Source of the DNA: Collinsella aerofaciens
GTDB lineage: Bacteria > Actinomycetota > Coriobacteriia > Coriobacteriales > Coriobacteriaceae
NCBI RefSeq assembly: GCF_002736145.1
Contig: NZ_CP024160.1
Location: 744,001 to 808,000 of the forward strand
DNA: 64,000 nucleotides
Direction: 5' to 3'
The notes under the pieces were generated by a model, which ran no database searches, was not told the origin of the DNA, and saw only the letters and a list, made by a program, of their open reading frames with translations. The position numbers and the translations under genes are program-made. Shown here piece after piece: positions 16,824-25,895 of the stretch. Within the stretch, counting starts at the first letter, position 1. The number at the start of each line of letters is the position of its first letter.

Positions 16824-19472
16824 ATGGTGAAAAAGTCACCGGAAAACACTACTCCCGCAATTGTGGACAACGTAGAGGCGCTTGAGGCTAAGCTCGCTCA
16901 GATGCGAGAGGCCCAGGCGCTTTTTGCTACGTACACGCAGGAGCAGGTCGACAAGATCTTCTATGAGGCCGCCATGGCCGCCAACAAGGCTCGTATCCCG
17001 TTGGCGAAGATGGCCATCGAGGAGACCGGCCGCGGCGTTCTTGAGGACAAGGTCATCAAGAACCACTACGCCGCAGAGTACATCTACAACGCTTACAAGA
17101 ACACCAAGACCTGTGGTGTCCTGGAGCGCGACGAGGCCTACGGCATCACCAAGATCGCCGAGCCCATCGGTATCGTGGGCGCCGTCATCCCGACGACCAA
17201 CCCCACCTCCACCGCGATCTTCAAGACGCTGATCAGCCTGAAGACCCGCAACGCCATCATCATCTCCCCGCACCCGGCAGCCGCCAAGTGCACCATCGCC
17301 GCTGCCAAGCTCGTGCTTGACGCCGCCGTCAAGGCCGGCGCCCCCGAGGGCATCATCGGCTGGGTCGATGTCCCCTCCATCGAGCTGACCAACATGGTCA
17401 TGCGCGACGTCGACATCATCCTCGCCACCGGTGGCCCGGGCATGGTCAAGGCCGCTTACTCCTCGGGCAAGCCCGCCCTGGGCGTTGGCGCCGGTAACAC
17501 CCCGGTCGTCATCGACGACACCGCCGACGTGCTGCTCGCCGTCAACTCCATCATCCACTCCAAGACCTTCGACAACGGCATGATCTGCGCTTCCGAGCAG
17601 TCCGTGACCGTCATCGACACCATCTATGACCAGGTTAAGGCCGAGTTCCAGAAGCGCGGCTGCTACTTCGTCAAGCAGGGTGCCGAGATGGAGGCCCTGC
17701 GCGCCGCCATGTTCAAGAACGGCGCTCTCGATCACCGCATCCCCGGCATGGCTGCCGCCAAGATCGCCGAGCTCGCCGGCATCGAGGTTCCCGCCAAGAC
17801 CAAGATCCTGATCGCCGAGGTCACCTCCACCGACCCCGCCAAGGAGGAGTTCTCCCACGAGAAGCTCTCCCCGGTCCTGGCCATGTACCACGCCAAGGAC
17901 TTCCAGGAGGCCGTCGACAAGGCCGAGCACCTGGTGCTCGCCGGTGGCCCGGGCCACACCGCCTCTCTGTACGTGCACCCCGCCCAGGCCGAGAAGATCA
18001 GCCTGTTCGAGCACGTCATGAAGGCCTGCCGTATCGTCATCAACACCCCGTCTTCGCACGGCGGCATCGGTGACCTGTACAACTTTGGCATGAAGCCGTC
18101 TCTGACCCTGGGCTGCGGCTCCTGGGGCGGCAACTCCGTCTCCGAGAACGTTGGGGTGAAGCACTTGATCAACGTTAAGACTGTGGCCGAGCGCCGTGAG
18201 AACATGCTGTGGTTCCGCGCTCCCGAGAAGGTCTACTTCAAGAAGGGTTCCACGCCCGTCGCTCTCGACGAGCTCGGTACCGTCATGGGCAAGAAGCGCG
18301 CCTTCATCGTCACCGACCAGTTCCTCTTCAAGAATGGCAACACCCGCGCCATCGAGGCCAAGCTCGACGAGATGGGCATCGCCCACGACTGCTTCTACGA
18401 CGTCGAGCCCGATCCGTCGCTGCAGTGCGCACGTCGCGGCGCCAAGCAGATGGCTCTCTTTGAGCCGGACGTCATCATCGCCGTCGGCGGTGGCTCCGCT
18501 ATGGACGCCGGCAAGATCATGTGGATGATGTACGAGCACCCCGAGTGCAAGTTTGAGGACATGGCCATGGACTTCATGGACATCCGCAAGCGTATCTTCA
18601 CCTTCCCCGAGATGGGCAAGAAGGCCTACTTCGTCGCCGTCCCGACCTCTTCGGGTACCGGCTCCGAGTGCACTCCGTTCGCCATCATCACCGACAAGGA
18701 GACCGGCATCAAGTGGCCGCTCGCCGACTACGCGCTGCTCCCCAACATGGCTATCGTCGACGCCGACAACTGCATGACCGCCCCGCGCGGCCTGACCGCT
18801 GCCTCCGGCATCGACGTCATGACCCACGCCATCGAGTCCTACGTCTCCATCATGGCTTCCGACTATACCAAGGGCCTCTCCGAGCGCGCTGCTAAGCTCG
18901 TCTTCGAGAACCTGCCCTCCAGCTTCACGAACGGCGCCAAGGACCCGCATGCCCGCGAGGAGATGCACAACGCCTCTTGCATGGCCGGTATGGCCTTCGC
19001 CAACGCCTTCCTGGGCCTCAACCACTCCATGGCCCACAAGCTCGGCGCCTTCCATCACCTGCCCCACGGCCTCGCCAACGCCGTCATCCTGACCCGCGTT
19101 ATGCGCTACAACGCCGCCGAGGCTCCCGTCAAGATGGGTACCTTCTCCCAGTATCCTTACCCCAACGCGCTGCACAACTACGCCGAGATGGCCAAGTACT
19201 GCGGCATCGAGGGCAAGGACGACAAGGAGGTCTTCGAGAACTTCATCACGAAGCTCGAGGAGCTCAAGGACTTCATCGGCGTCAAGAAGACCATCGCCGA
19301 CTACGGTGTTGACGAGCAGTACTTCCTCGACACCCTCGACGAGATGACCGAGCAGGCATTCAACGACCAGTGCACCGGCGCCAACCCGCGCTACCCGCTC
19401 ATGAGCGAGATCAAGGAGCTCTACCTGGACGCCTACTACGGCCGCGAGCCTCAGGACTACGCCGTCTGCTAG
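16824..19472 (+). CDS. adhE: Bifunctional acetaldehyde-CoA / alcohol dehydrogenase
   Basis: AdhE reduces acetyl-CoA to acetaldehyde and then ethanol, regenerating two NAD+ during fermentation; the family assembles into spirosome filaments. The 882-residue protein is full length. The N-terminal aldehyde dehydrogenase half carries the catalytic Cys255 in NGMICASEQS and GVGAGNTPVVID. The C-terminal iron-dependent alcohol dehydrogenase half has GGGSAMDAGK, SGTGSE, and the metal-ligand segments THAIESY and LNHSMAHKLGAFHHLPHG. The start has AAGGAGA eight bases ahead. Codon choice is strongly biased to C-ending codons, as expected for a highly expressed gene, and this bias also creates a long spurious antisense frame. 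It is transcribed alone or with the following phosphotransferase-like gene. Confidence 0.97.
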   Translation: MVKKSPENTTPAIVDNVEALEAKLAQMREAQALFATYTQEQVDKIFYEAAMAANKARIPLAKMAIEETGRGVLEDKVIKNHYAAEYIYNAYKNTKTCGVLERDEAYGITKIAEPIGIVGAVIPTTNPTSTAIFKTLISLKTRNAIIISPHPAAAKCTIAAAKLVLDAAVKAGAPEGIIGWVDVPSIELTNMVMRDVDIILATGGPGMVKAAYSSGKPALGVGAGNTPVVIDDTADVLLAVNSIIHSKTFDNGMICASEQSVTVIDTIYDQVKAEFQKRGCYFVKQGAEMEALRAAMFKNGALDHRIPGMAAAKIAELAGIEVPAKTKILIAEVTSTDPAKEEFSHEKLSPVLAMYHAKDFQEAVDKAEHLVLAGGPGHTASLYVHPAQAEKISLFEHVMKACRIVINTPSSHGGIGDLYNFGMKPSLTLGCGSWGGNSVSENVGVKHLINVKTVAERRENMLWFRAPEKVYFKKGSTPVALDELGTVMGKKRAFIVTDQFLFKNGNTRAIEAKLDEMGIAHDCFYDVEPDPSLQCARRGAKQMALFEPDVIIAVGGGSAMDAGKIMWMMYEHPECKFEDMAMDFMDIRKRIFTFPEMGKKAYFVAVPTSSGTGSECTPFAIITDKETGIKWPLADYALLPNMAIVDADNCMTAPRGLTAASGIDVMTHAIESYVSIMASDYTKGLSERAAKLVFENLPSSFTNGAKDPHAREEMHNASCMAGMAFANAFLGLNHSMAHKLGAFHHLPHGLANAVILTRVMRYNAAEAPVKMGTFSQYPYPNALHNYAEMAKYCGIEGKDDKEVFENFITKLEELKDFIGVKKTIADYGVDEQYFLDTLDEMTEQAFNDQCTGANPRYPLMSEIKELYLDAYYGREPQDYAVC

Positions 19473-19490
19473 TTTTAGCACGGTTTTTAA

Positions 19491-19527
19491 CGGCGGGGGT
19501 GCACGGGTGTTTCACACACCCCCGCCG
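19491..19527 (+). terminator. Hairpin after adhE
   Basis: An 11-base GC-rich inverted repeat (19491-19501 and 19517-19527) lies 19 bases after the adhE stop. The T tract after it is weak, so it may only partly stop transcription into the next gene. Confidence 0.55.
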
Positions 19528-19560
19528 TCGCTTCTATCGCATCGTTGAAAGGATGCAACC

Positions 19561-20325
19561 ATGCTGCTACCCGATTCCAAGACCGAGCTCGTCCGCCGTG
19601 GCAACAAGGTCGTTTACGACCTGGGCGACAAGATCGTCAAGGTCTTTAACGAGACCAAGCCTGTCTCCGACGTGTTCAACGAGGCTTTGAATCTTGCCCG
19701 CATCAATGAGTGCGGCATCCGCAGCCCCAAGGCTCTCGAGGTTTCCCAGCTCGAGAACGCCAACGGCTGGGCGCTCGTGACCGAGAAGGTTCCGGGCACC
19801 ACCCTTGCCGAGAAGATGACTGCCGAGCCCCAGCGCTTTGGTGAGTATCTCGAGATGTTCGTCGACCTCCAGATCGAGATCCACGGCTACACCTCCCCGC
19901 TGCTCAACCGTCAGCGCGACAAGTTCGCCCGCATGATCGACAGCCTTGATCAGCTCAATGCCACCACGCGCTACAACCTACAGGAGCGTCTGGACGGCAT
20001 GACCAAGGAGTTCAAGGTCTGCCACGGCGACTTCAACCCCTCCAACGTCATCGTCGGCGACGACGGCCAGCTCTATGTGTGCGACTGGGCACACGCCACC
20101 CAGGGCTCCCCTGCTGCCGACGTTGCCACCACCTACCTGCTCTTCGCCCTCAACAGCAAGGACCAGGCTGAGGCCTACCTGGAGCTCTACTGCGACCGCG
20201 CCGACATGCCCATGCAGGTCGTGCGTCAGTGGACGAGCATCGTCGCCGCTTCCGAGCTCGCTCGTAAGCGCAACGTGAACGATGAGTTCCTGAAGAACTG
20301 GATCGACGTCGTCGATTATCAGTAA
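19561..20325 (+). CDS. Aminoglycoside-phosphotransferase-fold kinase, substrate unknown
   Basis: The 254-residue protein has the APH/choline-kinase fold. It has an N-lobe with VVYDLGDKIVKVFN and VTEKVPGTTLAE, the catalytic loop HGDFNPSN at residues 155-162 and the metal-binding CDWAHATQGSPAADVA segment about 20 residues later. All key residues (His155, Asp157, Asn162, and the Asp of the DW motif) are present, so it is probably an active small-molecule kinase. The substrate cannot be read from the sequence; choline, a sugar, an amino-sugar or an antibiotic are all possible. An AAAGGA site precedes the ATG. It follows adhE by 88 bases with a hairpin between. Confidence 0.78.
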   Translation: MLLPDSKTELVRRGNKVVYDLGDKIVKVFNETKPVSDVFNEALNLARINECGIRSPKALEVSQLENANGWALVTEKVPGTTLAEKMTAEPQRFGEYLEMFVDLQIEIHGYTSPLLNRQRDKFARMIDSLDQLNATTRYNLQERLDGMTKEFKVCHGDFNPSNVIVGDDGQLYVCDWAHATQGSPAADVATTYLLFALNSKDQAEAYLELYCDRADMPMQVVRQWTSIVAASELARKRNVNDEFLKNWIDVVDYQ

Positions 20326-20360
20326 TATCTGAGCGATTTATTTCGCATCGGAGGCACAAG

Positions 20361-20400
20361 AAAACCCCGCAGCTCGAATGGGCTGTGGGGTTTTCCTTTT
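20361..20400 (+). terminator. Intrinsic terminator after the phosphotransferase-like gene
   Basis: AAAACCCC and GGGGTTTT arms extended by a CAGC/GCTG stem (20361-20394) are followed by CCTTTT. This ends the plus-strand adhE unit. Confidence 0.8.
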
Positions 20401-20423
20401 AGATATCGAGGATGCCATAAGAT

Positions 20424-20472
20424 AAAAGGACGGCCCCACATCTCCCCGATCTGGAGAAATGCGAGGCCGTCC
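20424..20472 (-). terminator. Intrinsic terminator after proS
   Basis: GGACGGCC/GGCCGTCC arms (20428-20435 and 20465-20472) with a paired interior and a TTTT tract on the minus strand lie 30 bases after the proS stop. It is convergent with the plus-strand terminator next to it. Confidence 0.78.
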
Positions 20473-20502
20473 CGTATATCGAACTACAAGCGAAATCGTC
20501 GA

Positions 20503-22224
20503 TTAACGGCGGGCCGCCTTAACAAGCTCGGCAACCTTGGCGACGACCTCGTCAATCGCCACGTCCTCGCGCTCGCCCGTGGCACGATCCTTGAGCTCAA
20601 CGGTGCCATTCTTAAGGCCACGCTTGCCAAGCACCACCTGATACGGGAATCCCATAAGGTCGTTATCGGCAAACTTAAAGCCGGGACGCTCGTCACGGTC
20701 GTCGACGACGACCTCGATACCCTCGGCGCACAGGCCCTCGACGATTTGGTCGCAGACGGTTGCGCACTCCTCCTTCTTGGGATCGAGCGGAATCACCGCG
20801 ACCTCGTACGGGGCAACGGAAACCGGCCAGACGATACCGTGCTCGTCGTTGTGCTGCTCCACGACGGCAGCAAGCGAGCGGGACACGCCCACGCCGTAGC
20901 AACCCATGATAAGCGGCTTCTCCTTGCCGTCCTCATCCATAAAGGTGGCACCCATGGCCTCGGAGTACTTGGTGCCCAGCTGGAAGACCTGGGAAACCTC
21001 GATGCCGCGAGCAGCAGAGAGCGGCTTGCCGCAGTGCGGACAGGGATCACCGGCGACGACGGTAACCAGATCGGCCCACTCGTCGACGGTAAAGTCACGC
21101 TCGGGGCAGGCACCGGTAAAGTGATAGTCGACCTCGTTGGCGCCACAGGCCCACTGCTTGGACTCGCGCAGGCTCTCGTCGCAGACCAGACGAATGCCCT
21201 CGGGCAGGTTGACCGGTCCGATAAAGCCCTTGTGCAGACCGTTCGCCTGAAGCTCCTCGTCGGTCATCATGCGATAGCCCTTGCCAAAGACATGCTCGGC
21301 CTTGCAGTCATTGAGCTCGTGGTCGCCCGGGACAATGGCCACGACTGGCTTGCCCTCGGCATCGATCAACGCCAGCGACTTGCGCGTACCGTTCTCGGGG
21401 AAGCCAAAGAACTTGGCAACGGCCTCGATGGTGCCCATGCCCGGAGTCTCGACCTTGGTGAGCGTACCGTCGCCGGGGCCCTCGGTCACGACGACCTTGG
21501 TGCTTGCCGCCTCGTCATCAGCAGCGAAGCCGCAATCGTCGCAGTAGACGAGCGAAGCCTCGCCAGCGTCGGCCAAAGCCATGTACTCGACGGAGGTATC
21601 GCCACCGATCTCGCCGGAGTCGGCGACAACGGGCAGAGCCTTGATGCAGCAGCGCTCGCAAATGTTGGCATAGGCCTGCTTCATCTTGTCGTACTCCTCC
21701 TGCAGGCTCTCCTGCGTAGCAGAGAAGCTGTAGGCGTCCTTCATGATGAACTCGCGACCGCGCATCAGGCCAAAGCGGGGACGGAACTCGTCGCGGAACT
21801 TGTCCTGAATGTGGTACAGGTTGACGGGCAGTTGCTTATAGGAGCGCAGCTCGTTGCGCACCAGGGCCGTGACGGTCTCCTCATGCGTGGGGCCTAACAC
21901 AAACTCGCGACCATGACGGTCATCAAAGCGCACGAGCTCCTTGCCATAGGCATCGATACGGCCGGATTCACGCCACAGCTCGGCGTCGACCATAATGGGC
22001 ATCATGAGCTCCTGGGCGCCCGCAGCGTCCATCTCGTCGCGGACGATGTTCTCGATCTTGCGGATCGAGCGCCAAGCAAGCGGCAGATAGGAATACAGAC
22101 CGGCAGCCTCCTTGCGGATCATGCCGGCACGGAGCAGCAGGCGGTGGCTGGCGAGCTCAGCGTCCGCCGGATCCTCTTTAAGCGTCGGCGCATAGAGCTT
22201 AGACATATACATTGCTCGAGTCAT
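20503..22224 (-). CDS. proS: Prolyl-tRNA synthetase (bacterial type, with editing domain)
   Basis: ProS charges tRNA-Pro. The 573-residue protein is the bacterial class II form: motif 2 and 3 pieces (LGPTHEETVT, FRDEFRPRFGLMRGREFIMKD) flank an inserted YbaK-like editing domain (about 235-390), which removes mischarged alanine. A C-terminal anticodon-binding domain follows. The ATG at 22224 directly abuts the ispG stop and has GAGGAGA ahead; later in-frame ATGs at 22212 and 22206 are less well placed. It ends the pyrH-to-proS gene run and is followed by a terminator. Confidence 0.96.
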   Translation of the reverse strand: MTRAMYMSKLYAPTLKEDPADAELASHRLLLRAGMIRKEAAGLYSYLPLAWRSIRKIENIVRDEMDAAGAQELMMPIMVDAELWRESGRIDAYGKELVRFDDRHGREFVLGPTHEETVTALVRNELRSYKQLPVNLYHIQDKFRDEFRPRFGLMRGREFIMKDAYSFSATQESLQEEYDKMKQAYANICERCCIKALPVVADSGEIGGDTSVEYMALADAGEASLVYCDDCGFAADDEAASTKVVVTEGPGDGTLTKVETPGMGTIEAVAKFFGFPENGTRKSLALIDAEGKPVVAIVPGDHELNDCKAEHVFGKGYRMMTDEELQANGLHKGFIGPVNLPEGIRLVCDESLRESKQWACGANEVDYHFTGACPERDFTVDEWADLVTVVAGDPCPHCGKPLSAARGIEVSQVFQLGTKYSEAMGATFMDEDGKEKPLIMGCYGVGVSRSLAAVVEQHNDEHGIVWPVSVAPYEVAVIPLDPKKEECATVCDQIVEGLCAEGIEVVVDDRDERPGFKFADNDLMGFPYQVVLGKRGLKNGTVELKDRATGEREDVAIDEVVAKVAELVKAARR

Positions 22225-23307
22225 TTACTTCTCCTCAATAAGTTTGTCGACCTCGGCCATCAGCGCGTCGACAATTTGATCCTCAGCTACTTTACCAATG
22301 ATCTGGCCATGCGAAAAGAGCAGGCCCTGACCACGCCCGCAGGCAACACCCAGGTCGGCGTCAGATGCCTCTCCGGGGCCGTTGACCGCACATCCCATCA
22401 CGGCGATCGAAAGCGGCGCGGAATAGTTCTTAAGCCGCTCGGTGACCTCCTCGGCGATGGGAATGAGGTTAACCTGGCAGCGGGCGCACGTGGGGCACGA
22501 GACAATCTCGGGACCACGGCGACGCAGGCCCAGCGACTGTAGAATTCCCCAGGCGACCGGCGGCTCCTCAACCGGATCGGCCGTGAGCGACACACGCATG
22601 GTGTCGCCGATGCCTTCGGAAAGCAAGATACCCAAGCCTACAGAGCTCTTGATGGTGCCCTGAAGCTTGGTCCCCGCCTCCGTCACGCCCAGGTGGAGCG
22701 GAACATGCGGTATCTCGCGCGACAGGGCTCGATAGGTATCAAGCGTCGTCTGTACGCTATGGGCCTTGGCGGATAGCACGATGTTGGTAAACCCACGGTC
22801 CTCAAAGTGCCGCACAAAGCGCTCGCTCGACATCACGAGCTTCTCGGGCTGCGTAAGCTCGTCGCGCTCGGCGATATCCTGCTCGAGCGAGCCGGCATTA
22901 ACGCCGATGCGAATCGCACAGCCCGCAGCGCCGGCAGCGTCGATGACGGCATCGACCTTAGCCCAATCGCCGATATTACCGGGATTGATGCGCAGTTTGG
23001 CGGCACCAGCCTCGACGGCGCCGATGGCGAGCTTATGGTTAAAGTGAATATCGGCGACAATCGGCACCGGGGACTCAGCACAGATGGTACGGAAGCCCTC
23101 GAGAGCGGCCTCGGTGGGCACGCTCACGCGCACGATATCGCAGCCCGCGCGCGCCAACGCGCGAACCTGCCCAAGCGTTGCCTGAGCATCGGCGGTATCG
23201 GTGCAAGTCATGGACTGAACCACGACCGGCGCGCCGCCGCCGATCTGCACGCCGCCCACATGCACGGGGCGCGTCAGCTCGCGCGGCAAAGAATGGGATA
23301 GAGACAA
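22225..23307 (-). CDS. ispG: 4-hydroxy-3-methylbut-2-enyl diphosphate synthase (IspG)
   Basis: IspG is the [4Fe-4S] enzyme that makes HMBPP in the MEP isoprenoid pathway. The C-terminal cluster ligands are Cys271, Cys274 and Cys306 (CPTC and MGCAVNGPGE), with the conserved Glu313. The N-terminal TIM barrel has VVVQSMTCTDTAD and LRINPGNIG. The best start is TTG at 23307, eight bases after GGGGAG and 14 bases past the rseP stop; a GTG at 23316 sits too close to that site. This gives 360 residues, close to the usual length. dxr, two genes upstream, belongs to the same pathway. Confidence 0.95.
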   Translation of the reverse strand: MSLSHSLPRELTRPVHVGGVQIGGGAPVVVQSMTCTDTADAQATLGQVRALARAGCDIVRVSVPTEAALEGFRTICAESPVPIVADIHFNHKLAIGAVEAGAAKLRINPGNIGDWAKVDAVIDAAGAAGCAIRIGVNAGSLEQDIAERDELTQPEKLVMSSERFVRHFEDRGFTNIVLSAKAHSVQTTLDTYRALSREIPHVPLHLGVTEAGTKLQGTIKSSVGLGILLSEGIGDTMRVSLTADPVEEPPVAWGILQSLGLRRRGPEIVSCPTCARCQVNLIPIAEEVTERLKNYSAPLSIAVMGCAVNGPGEASDADLGVACGRGQGLLFSHGQIIGKVAEDQIVDALMAEVDKLIEEK

Positions 23308-23320
23308 TCCAAACACTCCC

Positions 23321-24682
23321 CTACAGAATAAATCGAAGGATGTCGGAACGAAGCATATAGACAAACAGCAGTGCGAAGAGTGCGATGCCCACATAGCTCA
23401 CAATCGTCTGGACCTTGAGAGGCAGCTCGCGGCCAGTAATCTTTTGAATGATCTCGATGACCAACTTGCCGCCGTCGAGCGGCGGGATAGGCAGCAAGTT
23501 CATAAAGCCCAGCGAGAACGAGATGAGCGCGGCAAACGACAAGAACGTGATGGGGCCGGCAGCAGCTGCCTGCGAAGACATGACGCTAATACCCACAATC
23601 GAGGAGGACTGATCGAGGATCTCCATCGTATGCTGCGGCTGGAGCAGGCGTAGCACGCCCTCCGCCGTCTGCGCAACATAGGAGAAGGAGAGGCGCGCCG
23701 AGGTGATGGGGTCCAAACGAACCACCTGCGTAGAGGCATAAACGCCCAGGCGTTCGTTCTCTTTGAGTGCGACCGAGGTCGAGCACTGCTTGCCATCGCG
23801 CTCATACTCAATAGCAATATCGTCCTTACCGGCGGCCTTGCCGATGGCGTCGTAGACATCCATCCAAGTGGAACATGAGACACCGTCAACCGAAAGGATC
23901 GCATCACCGGCCTCGATACCCGCTTTGGCGGCAATAGACCCCTCGTCAACCTGACCGATCACGTTGGTATCCATCGGCACGGTGACACCCGCAATGGAAT
24001 AGATGCTCATAAGGAGCAAAAAGCCCGTCAAGATATTGACGATAATGCCCGCGAGCAGCATAAAGGCGCGCTTGAGAAAGCCTTGGCCAAGATAGGTGTG
24101 CGAGCGCTCTTGCGCAAGGAACTCGGCCTCGCCGCACGGCAGCTCCCACACATCGCCCTCGGCAGTCGCATGTTCGCGATCGAAACGGCGACCATCAAAG
24201 GTGGTATAGCCTGCCGTGTCTCGCGGCAACGTCTGATATTTGGTGGGATAGTAGCTCGGCGAGGGCTTCTCCCCTTCCTCATACCAGGGTGCGATGGAAC
24301 CCCAGCCCAGCAAAAGGGCGCATGCCTCGAGCACATCCTCCTCGGAAAGCTCGAGCTCGACAGCAAGGCCGGCCACGGTCACGCGACCATGACGATAAAT
24401 AGCCGCGAGCACGCGATCGGCGCACGAGACATCGGTCGGATCCATACCGCAGATGGCAGCGTAGCCACCCAGCAGCAGCGGGGTCACGCCAAACTTGGTT
24501 CCAATGCGACGCGACGTGTAATGGATGTCAAAGCGGCACGGCAGACCCAAAAAGAACTCGGTCACACGGACGCCGCAGGCACGCGCCGCCAAAAAGTGGC
24601 CGCCCTCGTGCAAAAACACGAGGACGGAAAGCATCAGCAGGCCCCAAAAGACCGATGAGAGAACGCTCAGAACAGTATCCAT
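23321..24682 (-). CDS. rseP: Site-2 zinc metalloprotease RseP with a cytosolic insertion
   Basis: RseP cuts transmembrane segments, for example of anti-sigma factors and leftover signal peptides. The 453-residue protein has HEGGH at residues 25-29, a PDZ domain (about 235-315) and the third metal ligand in NLLPIPPLDGG near residue 403. Unusually, about 110 residues (81-193) are inserted in the cytosolic loop between the first and second membrane segments. Residues 87-135 look like a winged helix-turn-helix. I know of this region only as a short loop in classical members. The ATG at 24682 is preferred, though AAGGA lies 15 bases away; a TTG at 24697 is too close to that site. It lies between dxr and ispG, the usual order. 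Confidence 0.92.
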   Translation of the reverse strand: MDTVLSVLSSVFWGLLMLSVLVFLHEGGHFLAARACGVRVTEFFLGLPCRFDIHYTSRRIGTKFGVTPLLLGGYAAICGMDPTDVSCADRVLAAIYRHGRVTVAGLAVELELSEEDVLEACALLLGWGSIAPWYEEGEKPSPSYYPTKYQTLPRDTAGYTTFDGRRFDREHATAEGDVWELPCGEAEFLAQERSHTYLGQGFLKRAFMLLAGIIVNILTGFLLLMSIYSIAGVTVPMDTNVIGQVDEGSIAAKAGIEAGDAILSVDGVSCSTWMDVYDAIGKAAGKDDIAIEYERDGKQCSTSVALKENERLGVYASTQVVRLDPITSARLSFSYVAQTAEGVLRLLQPQHTMEILDQSSSIVGISVMSSQAAAAGPITFLSFAALISFSLGFMNLLPIPPLDGGKLVIEIIQKITGRELPLKVQTIVSYVGIALFALLFVYMLRSDILRFIL

Positions 24683-24707
24683 AAAACGAAAAAGCAATCC
24701 TTATGGG

Positions 24708-25895
24708 TTAGGAACGGGTTGCGGCGAGCACCTGCGCAGCTTTTTCACGCGCCCACGAATCGATGTCGCGAAGCTGCTCAAACGAATCGACCGCCTGCAT
24801 ATCGTGGGCGTCCATGCAGGATTCCACAATGCGATCGATATCGGTAAAGCTGCAGCCATCGTGCAGGAAGGCATCGACGGCGACCTCGTTGGCGGCATTG
24901 AGCACGCACGGCATGGTGCCACCCGTCTTGCCGGCACGCTCGGCCAGTGCCAGACAGCGGAAGGTATCCATGTCGGCAGCATCAAACGTGAGCTGCCCCA
25001 GCTCGCGGAAATCGATACGAGGCGCCGGGGTATCCCAACGCTCGGGATACGAGAACGCGAACTGGATGGGAATACGCATGTCGGATGCACCGAGATGCGC
25101 CATCACGGAGCCGTCGGCGAACTCGACCATAGAGTGAATCTTGGACTGACGCTGCACGACCACGTTAATGAAATCGAGGTCGCAGTTAAACAGATGCATG
25201 GCCTCAATGCGCTCCAGACCCTTGTTCATGAGGGTGGCAGAGTCAATGGTGATCTTGGCACCCATGGCCCACGTGGGATGCGCGAGGGCATCGGCACGCG
25301 TCACGCGATCGAGCTCGTCGCGCGTGCGGCCAAAGAACGGACCGCCCGAGCAGGTGAGCCAAATGCAGTGGGCCTCGCGCGGGTTCTCCCCCAGATAGCA
25401 CTGGTAGATGGCGGAATGCTCAGAGTCGACCGGAATAAGCTGGCCCGGTTGCGCCAACGGCATAAGCAAGTCGCCACCGACGACGAGGGACTCCTTGTTG
25501 GCAAGGGCAAGGCGCTTATTCGAGGTCAAGGCCGCATGGCTCGCCTCGAGACCGGCGGCGCCCACAATAGCGACAAGCACGCAGTCGACATCGTCGCGAC
25601 ACGCGAGCTCGCAAACCGCCTGCGCGCCAACGCCGAGCTTCGTTCCCTCGGGCAACTCCTGCAGCACGGCGTCATCGCCATGATCGACATCGGCCACGGC
25701 AACCGCCGGAACCGAGAACTCGCGGGCAGCGGCAACGAGCTCGGAGGTACTGGAGTTAACGGACAGCGCCGTCACCTGCAGGCGATCGGCATGCTGGCGG
25801 CACACATCGAGCGCCTGTGTGCCGATAGAGCCCGTACAACCCAGGATGGCAACGCGAAGGCGTCCATCGGGGCCATACGTCGTCTGGAAGGACAT
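24708..25895 (-). CDS. dxr: 1-deoxy-D-xylulose 5-phosphate reductoisomerase
   Basis: Dxr converts DXP to MEP with NADPH, the first committed step of the MEP pathway. The 395-residue protein has the NADPH loop GCTGSIGTQ at 19-27, LALANKESLVVGG, the metal-binding DSEHSAIYQC and the flexible-loop TCSGGPFFG and HPTWAMGAKIT segments. The ATG overlaps the cdsA stop by one base (TAATG), so the genes are translationally coupled. Confidence 0.97.
   Translation of the reverse strand: MSFQTTYGPDGRLRVAILGCTGSIGTQALDVCRQHADRLQVTALSVNSSTSELVAAAREFSVPAVAVADVDHGDDAVLQELPEGTKLGVGAQAVCELACRDDVDCVLVAIVGAAGLEASHAALTSNKRLALANKESLVVGGDLLMPLAQPGQLIPVDSEHSAIYQCYLGENPREAHCIWLTCSGGPFFGRTRDELDRVTRADALAHPTWAMGAKITIDSATLMNKGLERIEAMHLFNCDLDFINVVVQRQSKIHSMVEFADGSVMAHLGASDMRIPIQFAFSYPERWDTPAPRIDFRELGQLTFDAADMDTFRCLALAERAGKTGGTMPCVLNAANEVAVDAFLHDGCSFTDIDRIVESCMDAHDMQAVDSFEQLRDIDSWAREKAAQVLAATRS

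Noticed and set aside
16836-19481. Open reading frame of 881 codons antisense to adhE
   Set aside because: It mirrors adhE almost exactly and its product is dominated by Gly, Val, Leu, Asp and His, as expected from the complement of C-ending codons. It has no domain and no ribosome-binding site.
19561-20325. Antibiotic resistance phosphotransferase
   Set aside because: Only the generic APH fold is visible. There is no similarity I can recognise to a specific resistance family, and the context is core metabolism.
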